Shown in pieces: positions 44,882-54,591 of a DNA stretch of 64,000 nt. Position numbers and translations under genes: made by a program. Every line of letters begins with the position of its first letter. Position 1 is the first letter of the stretch. The notes below the pieces were generated by a model. That model saw nothing but the letters and a program-made list of their open reading frames with translations. It was not told the origin of the DNA and did no database searches. Origin of the DNA: Pseudomonas fluorescens (GTDB lineage Bacteria; Pseudomonadota; Gammaproteobacteria; Pseudomonadales; Pseudomonadaceae); the NCBI RefSeq assembly GCF_000802965.1, contig NZ_JSAK01000008.1, positions 124,001-188,000 on the forward strand, read 5' to 3'.

Positions 44882-45985
44882 TTAGAGCCTTACGCTGGCA
44901 AACGTCGACTCATTACGCGCTTGGCTCAGCGCCGACAACGGCCCGGACAACGGCGACAGCACCAGCGCTTGCGGCAGCGGCATCATCGCCACTTGCTGCG
45001 TGGTGTTGGACCCAACGCGCTCGTCACGCGGCGGAATGCCGAAGTATTCGCGGTAGCACTTGGAAAAGTGCGGCGTGGACACGAAGCCGCACACCGACGC
45101 CACTTCGATGATCGACATCGGCGTTTGCTTGAGCAGTTGCCGCGCGCGGATCAGGCGCAGCTTCAAGTAGTAACGCGACGGCGAGCAATGCAGGTATTTC
45201 TGGAACAACCTTTCTAGCTGACGACGGGACACGGCGACGTACACCGCCAGTTCGTCGAGGTCGATCGGCTCTTCGAGGTTGGCTTCCATCAGCGCAACGA
45301 TTTCCTGCAACTTCGGCTGGTTGGTGCCGAGCATGTGCTTGAGCGGCACACGCTGGTGATCCTGTTCGTTGCGGATGCGCTCGTAGACGAACATCTCCGA
45401 AATCGCCGCCGACAGTTCACGGCCGTGATCGCGACTGATCAGGTGCAACATCATGTCCAACGGCGCGGTGCCACCGGAGCTGGTGAAGCGGTTACGGTCG
45501 AGGGTAAACAGGCGGGTACTCATGGCCACACGCGGGAAAGCTTCCTGCATCGCCGCCAGACATTCCCAGTGCACGCTGCAATCGAAACCGTCCAGCAGGC
45601 CGGCGCAGGCCAGGGCCCAACTGCCGGTGCACACTGCGCCGAGGCGACGGGACTGACGCGCCTGGCTTTGCAGCCATGACACGTGTTCGCGGGTAACAGT
45701 GCGTTGAATTCCAATACCGCCGCAGACAATCACTGTGTCCAGGGCGGGGGCTTTGTGCATGGAGGCATCGGGGGTGATTTGCAGACCGTCACTGGCCCAG
45801 ACCTGACCGCCGTCGACGGTGAGGGTGGTCCAGCGATACAACTCGCGACCGGACAATTGGTTGGCCATGCGCAGAGGTTCGACTGCGGAAGCCAGAGAAA
45901 TCAGCGTGAAATTGTCCAGCAGCAAAAAGCCGATGGATTGAGGCGCACGGTTCTGGGGTTGGGCCCCGGAGTTGGACGACGTCAT
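44882..45985 (-). CDS. gbdR: GbdR, AraC-family regulator of glycine betaine catabolism
   Basis: A 367-residue GlxA-type regulator. The N-terminal amidotransferase-like domain (SIGFLLLDNFTLISLASAVE, GAVCTGSWALACAGLLDGFD, which here keeps the Cys) senses betaine or dimethylglycine in P. aeruginosa GbdR. The AraC domain has AVSRRQLERLFQKYLHCSPS and VASVCGFVSTPHFSKCYREY. A tail of about 45 residues follows. It activates gbc, dgc, sox and cbc genes. Neighbours (sdaB, cbcXWV, betT, betIBA) match the P. aeruginosa order. GAGGAG lies before the ATG. Confidence 0.93.
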   Translation of the reverse strand: MTSSNSGAQPQNRAPQSIGFLLLDNFTLISLASAVEPLRMANQLSGRELYRWTTLTVDGGQVWASDGLQITPDASMHKAPALDTVIVCGGIGIQRTVTREHVSWLQSQARQSRRLGAVCTGSWALACAGLLDGFDCSVHWECLAAMQEAFPRVAMSTRLFTLDRNRFTSSGGTAPLDMMLHLISRDHGRELSAAISEMFVYERIRNEQDHQRVPLKHMLGTNQPKLQEIVALMEANLEEPIDLDELAVYVAVSRRQLERLFQKYLHCSPSRYYLKLRLIRARQLLKQTPMSIIEVASVCGFVSTPHFSKCYREYFGIPPRDERVGSNTTQQVAMMPLPQALVLSPLSGPLSALSQARNESTFASVRL

Positions 45986-46142
45986 CGCGGTATCTCCTCA
46001 CACAAAGCGGGTGATGGCCTCAGGCGGAGGCTCTTGTTATCGCCATCGTTCTCGCGTGAGAGACGGGCTTTGTAATGACAGAGCAATTGCCATGCCTAAA
46101 TTTGAATGTGCGTTCAATAACTCCTAAAAACGACGTCGGAAT

Positions 46143-46159
46143 GTGTCTATATAAGACAC
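46143..46159. promoter_or_regulatory. 17-bp palindrome in the gbdR upstream region
   Basis: GTGTCT-ATATA-AGACAC is a perfect inverted repeat 158 bases before the gbdR ATG. The AT-rich centre (TATATA) could overlap a -10 element on the minus strand, so it may be an operator of the gbdR promoter. Confidence 0.45.
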
Positions 46160-46420
46160 GCAGTGAGTAGGGGTTATAAGTGCCATCAGGCAAGGCAAAC
46201 GCGCTGTCCCGTTGCGTGTGAGCAAATCGGTAGCACTTGTGGGAACAGGGCTGCGAGCAGCCCGGAAAGAGTGTCACCGCAGGCACAGGTGACGGATGGT
46301 CAGGCCGGGGAAGGACCTGATTTTGAAGTCAGTTACTTATCTGTGAGCGACGCGCCAAAAGGTGGCGCGCCTGGGATTGCGTGTTCACTTAGCGCGCAGT
46401 TTTGACTGGTCTTGCGCTAT

Positions 46421-46511
46421 CTATAGGAGCCTGCTTGCTGGTGATTGAGACGACGCGGTGAATCAGTCAGTCCGCGTTATCGTTCATCGCCAGCAAGCAG
46501 GCTCCTACAGG
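46421..46511. repeat. REPIN, AGCCTGCTTGCTGGCG variant
   Basis: Arms TATAGGAGCCTGCTTGCTGG and CCAGCAAGCAGGCTCCTACA flank about 50 bases near the sdaB end. Confidence 0.85.
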
Positions 46512-46587
46512 GATTTATGGTGTGATGAAAATATCAGTTACACCACAGAACCTGTGGGAGATTGCCAGCGATTGGGGTCACACGGTC

Positions 46588-47964
46588 TCAGCACTCCACA
46601 GCGCTAACCGCCAATCCCCCTCGCGATGTCTCTTTATATTTGTCATGCATGTCGGCACCGGTATCGCGCATGGTGCGGATCACCCGGTCCAGCGAGATAA
46701 AGTGCTGACCGTCACCGCGCAATGCCATCTGCGCCGCGTTGATCGCTTTCACCGCGGCAATCGCGTTGCGCTCTATGCACGGCACTTGCACCAGCCCGCC
46801 CACCGGGTCGCAGGTCAAACCGAGGTTATGTTCCAAACCAATTTCCGCCGCGTTGCACAGTTGCTCCGGTGTAGCGCCGAGGATTTCCGCCAGCCCCGCC
46901 GCTGCCATGGCGCAGGCCGAGCCCACTTCACCCTGGCACCCGACTTCGGCACCAGAAATCGAAGCGTTTTTCTTGCACAGAATCCCGACCGCTGCCGCGC
47001 CGAGGAAGTAGTCGACGACGTTGGCGTCGGTCACGTCTTCGCTGAACTTCATGAAGTAGTGCAACACCGCCGGAATGATCCCCGCCGCGCCATTGGTCGG
47101 TGCCGTGACCATGCGCCCGCCGGCCGCGTTTTCTTCGTTGACTGCCAGGGCGAACAGGTTGACCCATTCCATGGCGCTAAGCGTGGAGCCGATCACGTTG
47201 GGTTTATTCAGCTCCTGCAAACTGCGATGCAGCTTGGCCGCGCGCCGACGCACATTCAGGCCGCCAGGCAATATGCCCTCGTGCTTGAGGCCGTGCTCGA
47301 CGCAATCCTGCATGGCGCGCCAGAGCGTCATCAGGCCGCTGCGAATTTCTTCCTCACTGCGCCAAACCTTCTCGTTGGCCAGCATCAATTCGGCCACGCG
47401 CAGGTTGTGCGTTTTGCACAGTTCCAGCAGCTCGGCGGCGCTGGAAAAATCGTACGGCAATACGGTGCGATCAAGGTCAACGACGCCGCTTGAAGCCTGG
47501 GCTTCGTCGACGACAAAACCGCCGCCGACCGAATAATAAGTGTCGCGATGCAACTCACCGTCATCGCCTTGGACAATCAGGGTCATGGCGTTGGGATGGA
47601 ACGGCAGGTTTTCGTCGATCAGGCGCATATCGCGAGCCCAGATGAACGGCACTGACACGCGACCGTCGAGCAACAGGGTGTCGGTTTCGCGCAGGGTGGC
47701 GATGCGAATGCCGATTTGCGACGGATCGATCGCATCCGGCCACTCGCCCATCAGGCCCATGATCACCGCGTTGTCGCTGCCGTGGCCGATGCCGGTGGCG
47801 GACAACGAACCATAGAGCTGAACTTCGACGCGCCGCACTTGCTCAAGCAACCCCCGCTCACGCAAACCCTGCACGAACAGCGCTGCCGCCCGCATAGGCC
47901 CCACGGTGTGCGAACTGGAAGGGCCGATGCCGATTTTGAACAGGTCGAAAACACTGATAGCCAT
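46588..47964 (-). CDS. sdaB: L-serine ammonia-lyase
   Basis: A 458-residue single-chain iron-sulfur serine dehydratase. The beta domain is first ([40 protein letters not shown]); the alpha domain follows with 4Fe-4S cysteines in [20 protein letters not shown] and [20 protein letters not shown]. It converts L-serine to pyruvate and ammonia in the cytoplasm, the last step that links betaine-derived serine to central metabolism. It is divergent from cbcX and lies next to gbdR as in P. aeruginosa. AGGAG precedes the ATG at 47964. Confidence 0.95.
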   Translation of the reverse strand: MAISVFDLFKIGIGPSSSHTVGPMRAAALFVQGLRERGLLEQVRRVEVQLYGSLSATGIGHGSDNAVIMGLMGEWPDAIDPSQIGIRIATLRETDTLLLDGRVSVPFIWARDMRLIDENLPFHPNAMTLIVQGDDGELHRDTYYSVGGGFVVDEAQASSGVVDLDRTVLPYDFSSAAELLELCKTHNLRVAELMLANEKVWRSEEEIRSGLMTLWRAMQDCVEHGLKHEGILPGGLNVRRRAAKLHRSLQELNKPNVIGSTLSAMEWVNLFALAVNEENAAGGRMVTAPTNGAAGIIPAVLHYFMKFSEDVTDANVVDYFLGAAAVGILCKKNASISGAEVGCQGEVGSACAMAAAGLAEILGATPEQLCNAAEIGLEHNLGLTCDPVGGLVQVPCIERNAIAAVKAINAAQMALRGDGQHFISLDRVIRTMRDTGADMHDKYKETSRGGLAVSAVEC

Positions 47965-48399
47965 TACTGCCGAACTCCTGGATGAGCCTGATCCAGACGC
48001 AAAAGCGCCCGGTGGCGGAGCTGCTACGCTCAAGCTGCAATCCGCCGAGATGGCCGCATCATCAGGCTTTTGTCATGTCGTTCGACGTCTCACACCGACG
48101 CACTCATGCCCACTAACGCCGCGTGCGTTTTGCGCCATGTTTTCGCCGTTTTTTTGCGAATCAGAAGGGGAAATGGGGCTGAAAAAATCTGTAAACGACG
48201 TCACTGACACTGGATACGACCATCCCTGTACTGGTTACGACGCACCCTGTAGGCGTCAGATTTTCACTGGTACATGATCGTATCGACTCGATTGCAAGGC
48301 GCCGTGGTAGAGATGTCTCCAAAACGCCATCCAACCGCAACCTATAAGTGCGGTGGTCCAGTCGGAACACTGCCAAAAAAAACACCAAGGAGTCCATCC
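47965..48399. other. 435-base divergent region between sdaB and cbcX
   Basis: No gene is supported. It holds the phased direct repeats at 48191-48251. The likely promoters of sdaB (left) and cbcX (right) must lie here. An upstream in-frame ATG-less extension of cbcX is open but not conserved in type. Confidence 0.5.
48191..48251 (+). promoter_or_regulatory. Three 21-bp-phased direct repeats upstream of cbcX
   Basis: GTAAACGACGTCACTGACA (48191), GGATACGACCATCCCTGTA (48212) and GGTTACGACGCACCCTGTA (48233) are in tandem with an exact 21-base period; the last two agree at 15 of 19 positions. This is the layout of AraC-type operators. They lie about 150-210 bases before cbcX; GbdR is the expected activator. 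Confidence 0.6.
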
Positions 48400-49347
48400 A
48401 TGAAAGGTTCCCGTTCGTTGTTGTTGGCCGCCATGCTTAGTCTGCCGGTTCTGGCGCAAGCCGCCGAACCGGCCCAATGCAGCACCGTAAACTTCTCCGA
48501 TGTCGGCTGGACCGACATCACCGCAACAACCGCGACCACCAGCGTCGTGCTCAACGCCCTCGGCTACAAGACCAAGACCACCATGATTTCCGTGCCCGTG
48601 ACCTACAAGTCCCTGGCCGACGGCAAGAACATGGACGTGTTCCTCGGTAACTGGATGCCGACCATGGAAAACGACATCAAGGCCTACCGCGATGCGGGCA
48701 CCGTGGAAACCGTGCGCACCAATCTCAAAGGCGCCAAGTACACCCTCGCCGTCCCACAGGCGCTGTACGACAAAGGGCTGCATGATTTCGCCGACATCGC
48801 CAAATTCAAGAAAGAACTCGACGGCAAGATTTATGGCATCGAACCCGGCAACGACGGCAACCGCCTGATCCAGAGTATGATCGACAAGAACGCCTTCGGC
48901 CTCAAAGACGCCGGTTTCAAAGTCGTCGAGTCCAGCGAGGCGGGCATGCTGTCGCAGGTCGACCGCGCGCAGAAACGCGACACCGCCGTGGTGTTCCTGG
49001 GCTGGGCCCCGCATCCGATGAACAAGCGCTTCAAGATTCAATACCTGACCGGCGGCGACGACTTCTTCGGCCCCGATTTTGGCGCCGCCACCGTGGCGAC
49101 CAACACCCGTAAGGGCTACGCCTCGGAATGCAGCAACGTCGGTCAGTTGCTGAAGAACCTGGAGTTCACCGTCGACATGGAAAGTGAACTGATGGGCAAC
49201 ATCCTGGACGACAAAATGAAGCCTGACGCGGCCGCCAAGGCCTGGCTGAAAAAGAATCCCCAGGTGCTCGATACCTGGCTCGCTGGCGTGACCACCATTG
49301 ACGGTAAACCTGGCTTGGACGCCGTGAAAGCCAAGCTTGCTCAGTAA
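48400..49347 (+). CDS. cbcX: CbcX, periplasmic choline-binding protein
   Basis: A 315-residue binding protein with signal peptide MKGSRSLLLAAMLSLPVLAQ-AA. The ligand-binding aromatics lie in NFSDVGWTDITATTATTSVV, MDVFLGNWMPTMENDIKAYR and VVFLGWAPHPMNKRFKIQYL, as in ChoX. It delivers choline (and possibly betaine or carnitine) to CbcWV. AAGGAG lies 7 bases before the ATG. It shares its whole fold with CaiX at 39.2 kb. First gene of cbcX-cbcW-cbcV. Confidence 0.93.
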   Translation: MKGSRSLLLAAMLSLPVLAQAAEPAQCSTVNFSDVGWTDITATTATTSVVLNALGYKTKTTMISVPVTYKSLADGKNMDVFLGNWMPTMENDIKAYRDAGTVETVRTNLKGAKYTLAVPQALYDKGLHDFADIAKFKKELDGKIYGIEPGNDGNRLIQSMIDKNAFGLKDAGFKVVESSEAGMLSQVDRAQKRDTAVVFLGWAPHPMNKRFKIQYLTGGDDFFGPDFGAATVATNTRKGYASECSNVGQLLKNLEFTVDMESELMGNILDDKMKPDAAAKAWLKKNPQVLDTWLAGVTTIDGKPGLDAVKAKLAQ

Positions 49348-49413
49348 TCGCTTACGCCGGGCGGGCTCGCCCGCCCGGACTGTTTATTTCCTTGCATGCG
49401 GACGTTCACTACC

Positions 49414-50259
49414 ATGCTGATTGATCAGAAAATACCTCTAGGCCAGTACATCGCAGGCTTCGTTGAATGGTTGACGCAACACGGCGCCAACACCTTCGAC
49501 GCAATTGCCGTGTCACTGGAAACGATGATCCACGGCGTGACGTTTGCGCTGACCTGGTTCAACCCGCTGGTCTTGATCGGCCTAATCGCAATACTTGCCC
49601 ACTTCATCCAGCGCAAATGGGGGCTGACCGCCTTCGTCGTTGCCTCCTTCCTGCTGATCCTCAATCTGGGGTACTGGCAGGAAACCATGGAAACCCTCGC
49701 CCAGGTGTTGTTCGCCACCCTGGTCTGCGTGGTCATCGGCGTACCGCTGGGTATCGTCGCCGCGCACAAACCGATGTTCTACACCATGATGCGTCCGGTG
49801 CTCGATCTGATGCAGACCGTGCCGACCTTCGTCTACCTCATTCCTACCCTGACCCTCTTCGGTCTGGGTGTGGTCCCCGGTCTGATCTCGACGGTGGTGT
49901 TCGCGATTGCCGCGCCCATCCGCCTGACCTACCTGGGCATCCGTGATGTCCCGCAAGAACTGATGGACGCCGGCAAGGCCTTTGGCTGCTCGCGACGCCA
50001 GCTGCTTTCGCGAATCGAACTGCCCCACGCCATGCCAAGCATCGCGGCCGGCATCACCCAGTGCATCATGCTGTCGTTGTCGATGGTGGTGATCGCGGCA
50101 CTGGTGGGCGCCGACGGCCTGGGCAAACCCGTGGTCAACGCACTGAATACCGCTGATATCGCCCTGGGCTTCGAAGCAGGCCTGGCGATCGTACTGCTGG
50201 CGATCATGCTCGACCGTATCTGCAAACAACCCGACGCCAAAGTAGGGGGTGACGCATGA
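49414..50259 (+). CDS. cbcW: CbcW, choline ABC transporter permease
   Basis: A 281-residue inner-membrane permease of the ProW type with about six helices (FNPLVLIGLIAILAHFIQRK, GLTAFVVASFLLILNLGYWQ, LAQVLFATLVCVVIGVPLGI). The EAA-like coupling loop is MDAGKAFGCSRRQLLSRIEL, which docks on CbcV. It forms the channel of the quaternary-ammonium ABC transporter. The start at 49414 begins at MLIDQKIPLGQ; the longer frame adds six residues. Its end overlaps the start of cbcV by four bases. Confidence 0.93.
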   Translation: MLIDQKIPLGQYIAGFVEWLTQHGANTFDAIAVSLETMIHGVTFALTWFNPLVLIGLIAILAHFIQRKWGLTAFVVASFLLILNLGYWQETMETLAQVLFATLVCVVIGVPLGIVAAHKPMFYTMMRPVLDLMQTVPTFVYLIPTLTLFGLGVVPGLISTVVFAIAAPIRLTYLGIRDVPQELMDAGKAFGCSRRQLLSRIELPHAMPSIAAGITQCIMLSLSMVVIAALVGADGLGKPVVNALNTADIALGFEAGLAIVLLAIMLDRICKQPDAKVGGDA

Positions 50260-51434
50260 GCATAATTCGCTTCGAAGACGTCGACGTAATTTTCACCAAG
50301 GATCCGCGCGAAGCCCTGAAGCTTCTCGATCAAGGTCTGACTCGCAGCGAGATCCTGAAAAAGACCGGGCAGATCGTTGGCGTCGAAAAGGCCAGCCTTG
50401 ATGTCGAAAAAGGTGAAATCTGCGTGCTGATGGGCCTGTCCGGCTCCGGCAAATCCAGCCTGCTGCGTTGCATCAACGGCCTCAACACTGTTAGCCGCGG
50501 CAAGCTGTACGTCGAGCACGAAGGCAAGCAGATCAACATTGCTTCCTGTACCCCGGCGGAACTGAAAATGATGCGCACCAAGCGCATCGCCATGGTGTTC
50601 CAGAAGTTCGCCCTGATGCCTTGGCTGACGGTGCGCGAGAACATCAGTTTCGGCCTGGAAATGCAGGGCCGTCCGGAGAAGGAACGCAAGAAACTGGTCG
50701 ATGAAAAACTCGAACTGGTGGGCCTGACCCAATGGCGCAACAAGAAACCCGATGAACTCTCCGGTGGTATGCAGCAACGTGTGGGCCTGGCCCGTGCGCT
50801 GGCGATGGACGCCGACATTCTGCTGATGGACGAACCGTTCTCGGCACTCGACCCGCTGATCCGTCAGGGCCTGCAGGACGAACTGCTGGAACTGCAACGC
50901 AAGCTGAGCAAAACCATCGTTTTCGTGAGTCACGACCTCGATGAAGCACTGAAGCTCGGCAGCCGAATCGCGATCATGAAAGACGGCCGGATCATCCAGT
51001 ACAGTAAACCTGAAGAAATCGTCCTCAACCCGGCGGACGACTACGTGCGGACCTTCGTCGCCCACACCAACCCGCTGAACGTATTGTGCGGTCGCAGCCT
51101 GATGCGCACCCTGGACAACTGCAAACGCATCAACGGCTCGGTGTGCCTGGATCCGGGCGGCGATTCGTGGCTGGACCTGGCGGAAGGCAACACCATCAAG
51201 GGTGCACGCCAGAACGGTTCTGCGCTGGACCTGCAAAACTGGGTACCGGGCCAGGCAGTTGAAGGTCTGGGCCGTCGGCCAACGTTGGTGGATTCGAACA
51301 TCGGCATGCGCGATGCGTTGCAGATTCGCTATCAGACCGGCAACAAACTGGTGCTGCATGACAACAACCATGTGGTCGGGATTCTCGGCGACAGCGAGTT
51401 GTACCACGCGTTGCTCGGCAAGAACCTGGGCTAA
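50256..51434 (+). CDS. cbcV: CbcV, choline ABC transporter ATPase
   Basis: A 392-residue ATPase of the ProV type. Walker A is GLSGSGKSSLLRC, the Q-loop MVFQKFALMPWLTV, the signature LSGGMQQRVGLARALAMDAD, Walker B ILLMDEPFSALDP and the H-switch VFVSHDLDEAL. The C-terminal 130 residues, from about 265, form a CBS-like regulatory extension (...NIGMRDALQIRYQTGNKLVL...). It powers uptake with CbcW. A strong terminator follows 12 bases after the stop. Confidence 0.95.
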   Translation: MSIIRFEDVDVIFTKDPREALKLLDQGLTRSEILKKTGQIVGVEKASLDVEKGEICVLMGLSGSGKSSLLRCINGLNTVSRGKLYVEHEGKQINIASCTPAELKMMRTKRIAMVFQKFALMPWLTVRENISFGLEMQGRPEKERKKLVDEKLELVGLTQWRNKKPDELSGGMQQRVGLARALAMDADILLMDEPFSALDPLIRQGLQDELLELQRKLSKTIVFVSHDLDEALKLGSRIAIMKDGRIIQYSKPEEIVLNPADDYVRTFVAHTNPLNVLCGRSLMRTLDNCKRINGSVCLDPGGDSWLDLAEGNTIKGARQNGSALDLQNWVPGQAVEGLGRRPTLVDSNIGMRDALQIRYQTGNKLVLHDNNHVVGILGDSELYHALLGKNLG

Positions 51435-51446
51435 GGCAACAAACAC

Positions 51447-51481
51447 AAAAACGCCGCGAGAGGATCGCGGCGTTTTTGTTT
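51447..51481 (+). terminator. Rho-independent terminator of cbcXWV
   Basis: AAAACGCCGCG and CGCGGCGTTTTT form an 11-bp stem around AGAGGAT, followed by a run of T's. Confidence 0.9.
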
Positions 51482-51490
51482 TAAGAGCAA

Positions 51491-51571
51491 AGATCAAAAG
51501 ATCGCAGCCTTCGGCAGCTCCTACAGGGGACCGCGATCAAATGTAGGAGCTGCCGAAGGCTGCGATCTTTT
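51491..51571. repeat. REPIN, GCTGCCGAAGGC family
   Basis: Arms AAAAGATCGCAGCCTTCGGC and GCCGAAGGCTGCGATCTTTT flank about 25 bases between cbcV and betT (convergent). Confidence 0.9.
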
Positions 51572-51613
51572 AAAGCTGACGCGATGCCACTGAAACACCG
51601 CGCCACTCACAAC

Positions 51614-53611
51614 TTAGCTATACACCCGGCCAAGGAGCTGCCGATGGCTTTCAAACTGATCGAGCACGTCACGGGTGATCTGATCCTGGGTGAAACCCAT
51701 CAAGTCGTAGTCCTGGCTGCCGTTGTGCAGGTACACCTCGGCGCGGTAGTAACGCTGACGCGCCTCATCGGATTGAGCCGATTCGGTCGGCGTCGCCAGA
51801 TAACCGTCCAGGCTGACTTCGTAGACAAACGGGTTGCCCTCCTCCATCTCGACCCGCACGCCCATGCAACGCTTGGACTTGCCCAGCAACGTCTGCACTT
51901 CCAGGCCCTGCGCACGCATTTGCGTGGTCGCATCCTGCAAGGCCGGGCTCACGTGCTTGTCCATGAAACGCTGCACCACCGATTGGCTCGGTTGCAGGTC
52001 CAGTTGGGTCAAACGCTCGCTGAAACCACGACGTCCGCGCGCCGCCAGCTCGGCTTGTTCCTGTTCGATCTGCACGTCCTGGCGCATGGCCTTGTGCAAG
52101 CCAAACATGAAGCACACCAGCACCACCGAGAACGGCAGGCCGGCCAGCACCACCATGGTTTGCATGGCTTCGAAGTTACCGGCGAACAACAGACCGATAG
52201 TCACCAGGGTGATCACCACCGACCAGAAAATCCGCAGCCAGTGCGGCGCATCTTCATCGACATTGCCGCCCTTGCAGGAAAGGTTGGCCATCATCACCGC
52301 GCCGGAATCCGCCGGGGTCAGGAACAACACGAAACCTACGAAGATCGATACACCGATCACCACCTTCGACGCCGGGTAATGTTCCAGCAATTGGTAGATC
52401 GCCATGGACGGCTGTTCCAGCGCCGTTTTCCCAAGCTCCACCGCACCATGGTTCATCACCAGGTCCAGGGCCGAGTTACCGAAGATCGACAGCCACGCCA
52501 AAGTGAAACCCAGCGGAATCAGCAGCACGCCAGCCACCAGTTCACGCACCGTACGGCCACGGGAAATACGCGCGATGAACATGCCTACGAATGGCGCCCA
52601 GGAAATCCACCAGGCCCAGTAGAACAGGGTCCACAGGCCCAACCAGCGGTCAGACTTCTCACTGTCGCCTTCGTACACATAAAGGTCGAAAGTCTTCAGC
52701 ACCACGCCGTTCAGGTAATCACCGACGTTTTGCACAAAGCCGTTGAGCAGGTGCAGGGTCGGGCCGAACAACAGCACGAAAATCAGCAGTCCGCTGAACA
52801 GCACGATGTTGAGGTTGGACAGACGACGAATGCCGTTTTCCACACCCGACACGGCAGCGATGGTCGCCACGGTGCTCATCACGATGATCACAATCAGCAG
52901 GTTGGTGTTGCTGTGTTCCATGCCGAACAGGTTTTCCAGCCCCGACGACACTTGCAGCGAACCAATCCCCAGGTTGGTCACCAGGCCCAGCAGGGTCACG
53001 AACATGCCAAAGCCGTCCACCGCATGTCCGGCCGCGCCCTTGACCCAACGCTCGCCCACCAGCGGATACAACGCCGAACGCAACGCCAGCGGCTGGTTAT
53101 GACGGTAAGCAAAATAGGCAACGGCCAGACCGACCAGCGCGTAGATCGCCCAGCCATGCAGGCCCCAGTGCAGGAACGTCAGCTGAACCGCCTGACGCGC
53201 CGCGAGGTTGCTGGCGGCAACGCCTTCCGGCGGGTTGAAGTAATGGTCCAGCGGCTCGGAAGCACCAAAGTACAGCAGCGAAATGCCGATACCCGACGAG
53301 AACAGCATCCCCGCCCAGGCGCCGTAGCTGAAGTCCGGGGTGTCGTCCTTGCTGCCCAGTTTCAGTTTGCCGTAGGACGAAAATGCCAGGCCGACCACAA
53401 AGATCAGATAGGCGGCAATCACCACCATGTAGTACCAGCCGAAGCTGCGGGACAGCCAGGCTTGCGCCGTACCGAGCAGTCTGCCGGCCTCTTGCGGGGC
53501 GATGATCAGAATGGCGGTCAACAACAGAATCAACGCGGTAGAGGTGTAGAACACCCAACCGTTGACCGTCACCTTCTCGGGTGGGGTCTTTATTAGCGAG
53601 GCAGAACTCAT
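51614..53611 (-). CDS. betT: BetT-type choline transporter (BCCT family)
   Basis: A 665-residue carrier with twelve membrane helices over the first 510 residues, followed by a soluble C-terminal domain of about 150 residues. The family signature is in LFYWAWWISWAPFVGMFIAR; SYGAWAGMLFSSGIGISLLY and LFFGASEPLDHYF-like segments come earlier. The long tail is the osmosensory/regulatory domain of BetT. It takes up choline with protons or sodium. It is divergent from betI, with the betI operator in the shared region. Confidence 0.92.
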   Translation of the reverse strand: MSSASLIKTPPEKVTVNGWVFYTSTALILLLTAILIIAPQEAGRLLGTAQAWLSRSFGWYYMVVIAAYLIFVVGLAFSSYGKLKLGSKDDTPDFSYGAWAGMLFSSGIGISLLYFGASEPLDHYFNPPEGVAASNLAARQAVQLTFLHWGLHGWAIYALVGLAVAYFAYRHNQPLALRSALYPLVGERWVKGAAGHAVDGFGMFVTLLGLVTNLGIGSLQVSSGLENLFGMEHSNTNLLIVIIVMSTVATIAAVSGVENGIRRLSNLNIVLFSGLLIFVLLFGPTLHLLNGFVQNVGDYLNGVVLKTFDLYVYEGDSEKSDRWLGLWTLFYWAWWISWAPFVGMFIARISRGRTVRELVAGVLLIPLGFTLAWLSIFGNSALDLVMNHGAVELGKTALEQPSMAIYQLLEHYPASKVVIGVSIFVGFVLFLTPADSGAVMMANLSCKGGNVDEDAPHWLRIFWSVVITLVTIGLLFAGNFEAMQTMVVLAGLPFSVVLVCFMFGLHKAMRQDVQIEQEQAELAARGRRGFSERLTQLDLQPSQSVVQRFMDKHVSPALQDATTQMRAQGLEVQTLLGKSKRCMGVRVEMEEGNPFVYEVSLDGYLATPTESAQSDEARQRYYRAEVYLHNGSQDYDLMGFTQDQITRDVLDQFESHRQLLGRVYS

Positions 53612-53666
53612 GGCACAGATGCTCCGGGCAGTGCGAGAGAAGAACGCAAGACAAACGGGTTACCCG

Positions 53667-53680
53667 ACTAATCGGTTAGT
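53667..53680. promoter_or_regulatory. Inverted repeat near betT
   Basis: ACTAATCGGTTAGT has perfect 5-bp arms and lies 56 bases before the betT ATG. It differs from the BetI palindrome at 53846, so another regulator, or none, may use it. Confidence 0.35.
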
Positions 53681-53845
53681 GGGCAGCCGACCAGTGGGTG
53701 ATATAAAGACACCCCGAAAAAAGCCCGAAGCCCTGGGAGCGCCGTGGCGTACAGGTTTCGAGCCGTTTCGGATGTCGGTTTGTCGCCATTTACATGTAGG
53801 AAAAATCTGTAAGCAGCGACGATTTGTCGCAGATCTTATTCTTTG

Positions 53846-53865
53846 TTGATTGAACGTTCAATCAA
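53846..53865. promoter_or_regulatory. BetI operator palindrome
   Basis: TTGATTGAACGTTCAATCAA is a perfect 20-bp palindrome, 70 bases before betI. The TGAACGTTCA-type centre matches the known BetI site of the bet genes; choline releases BetI from it. Followed by AT-rich AAAACAAAATAG. Confidence 0.8.
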
Positions 53866-53935
53866 AACAAAATAGAATGGCCCTCAAGCCGGTAGCCGTT
53901 TTACGTCTGCCGGAAGGCCTAAGGAGATGTGCAAG

Positions 53936-54529
53936 ATGCCCAAGGTCGGTATGCAACCCATCCGTCGCCAGCAATTGATCGAAGCCACATTGCTGGCGGT
54001 TGATCAGGTCGGAATGGGGGACGCCAGCATTGCGCTGATCGCCCGTTTGGCCGGCGTCTCGAATGGCATCATCAGTCATTACTTTCAGGACAAGAACGGC
54101 CTGATCGCTGCCACGGCGCAGTACCTGATGAGTGTCCTCAGCGAGAACGTCACCGCGCGCCGTCAGGCGCTGAAGGACGACAGCCCGCGGGCGCATCTGC
54201 AGGTGATCATCGAAGGCAACTTCGACGCCAGCCAGGTCAATGGCCCGGCAATGAAAACCTGGCTGGCCTTCTGGGCCACCAGCATGCACCACCCGTCTTT
54301 GCACAGGTTGCAGCGGATCAACGATCACCGTCTGTATTCCAACCTGTGCTGCCAGTTCCGCCGCGTATTGCCGCTCGATGATGCGCGCAGTGCAGCCCGT
54401 GGCCTGGCAGCCCTCATTGACGGTTTGTGGTTGCGCGGTGCGCTGTCGGGAGATGCTTTCGACACCGAGCAGGCGCACCAGATCGCTTACGAATACATGG
54501 ATTTCCAACTGGCCAAGCGGGTGAGTTAG
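53936..54529 (+). CDS. betI: BetI, choline-responsive TetR repressor
   Basis: A 197-residue TetR-family repressor starting [20 protein letters not shown]. The HTH is [20 protein letters not shown] followed by [12 protein letters not shown]. The C-terminal helical domain ([20 protein letters not shown]) binds choline. It represses betIBA and betT from the palindrome just upstream. AAGGAG lies 9 bases before the ATG at 53936; the earlier ATG at 53927 overlaps that site. betB follows 62 bases later. Confidence 0.95.
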   Translation: MPKVGMQPIRRQQLIEATLLAVDQVGMGDASIALIARLAGVSNGIISHYFQDKNGLIAATAQYLMSVLSENVTARRQALKDDSPRAHLQVIIEGNFDASQVNGPAMKTWLAFWATSMHHPSLHRLQRINDHRLYSNLCCQFRRVLPLDDARSAARGLAALIDGLWLRGALSGDAFDTEQAHQIAYEYMDFQLAKRVS

Positions 54530-54591
54530 AGCACACACAGAACGCTCAACCACCGCACAGCGCCAATCACTGATGCACTTGCGAGGACTTT

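Larger units (their letters stand above)
45986..46587. other. 602-base gap upstream of gbdR and downstream of sdaB
   Basis: It holds a 17-bp palindrome at 46143-46159 and a REPIN at 46421-46511. Between them, 46160-46420 has several short inverted repeats (GCTGCGAGCAGC, CGCGCC-N7-GGCGCG, TAGCGC...GCGCTA) but no clear terminator or known RNA family. No gene is supported; an 88-residue minus-strand frame here has unusual composition. Confidence 0.5.
53612..53935. other. 324-base divergent region between betT and betI
   Basis: It holds the BetI operator (53846-53865) and a second inverted repeat ACTAA-TCGG-TTAGT at 53667-53680 near betT. The rest shows no gene. Promoters for both genes should lie here. 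Confidence 0.55.

Noticed and set aside
46160..46420. Glycine riboswitch near gbdR/sdaB
   Set aside because: The conserved glycine-aptamer segments and tandem layout are not found on either strand.
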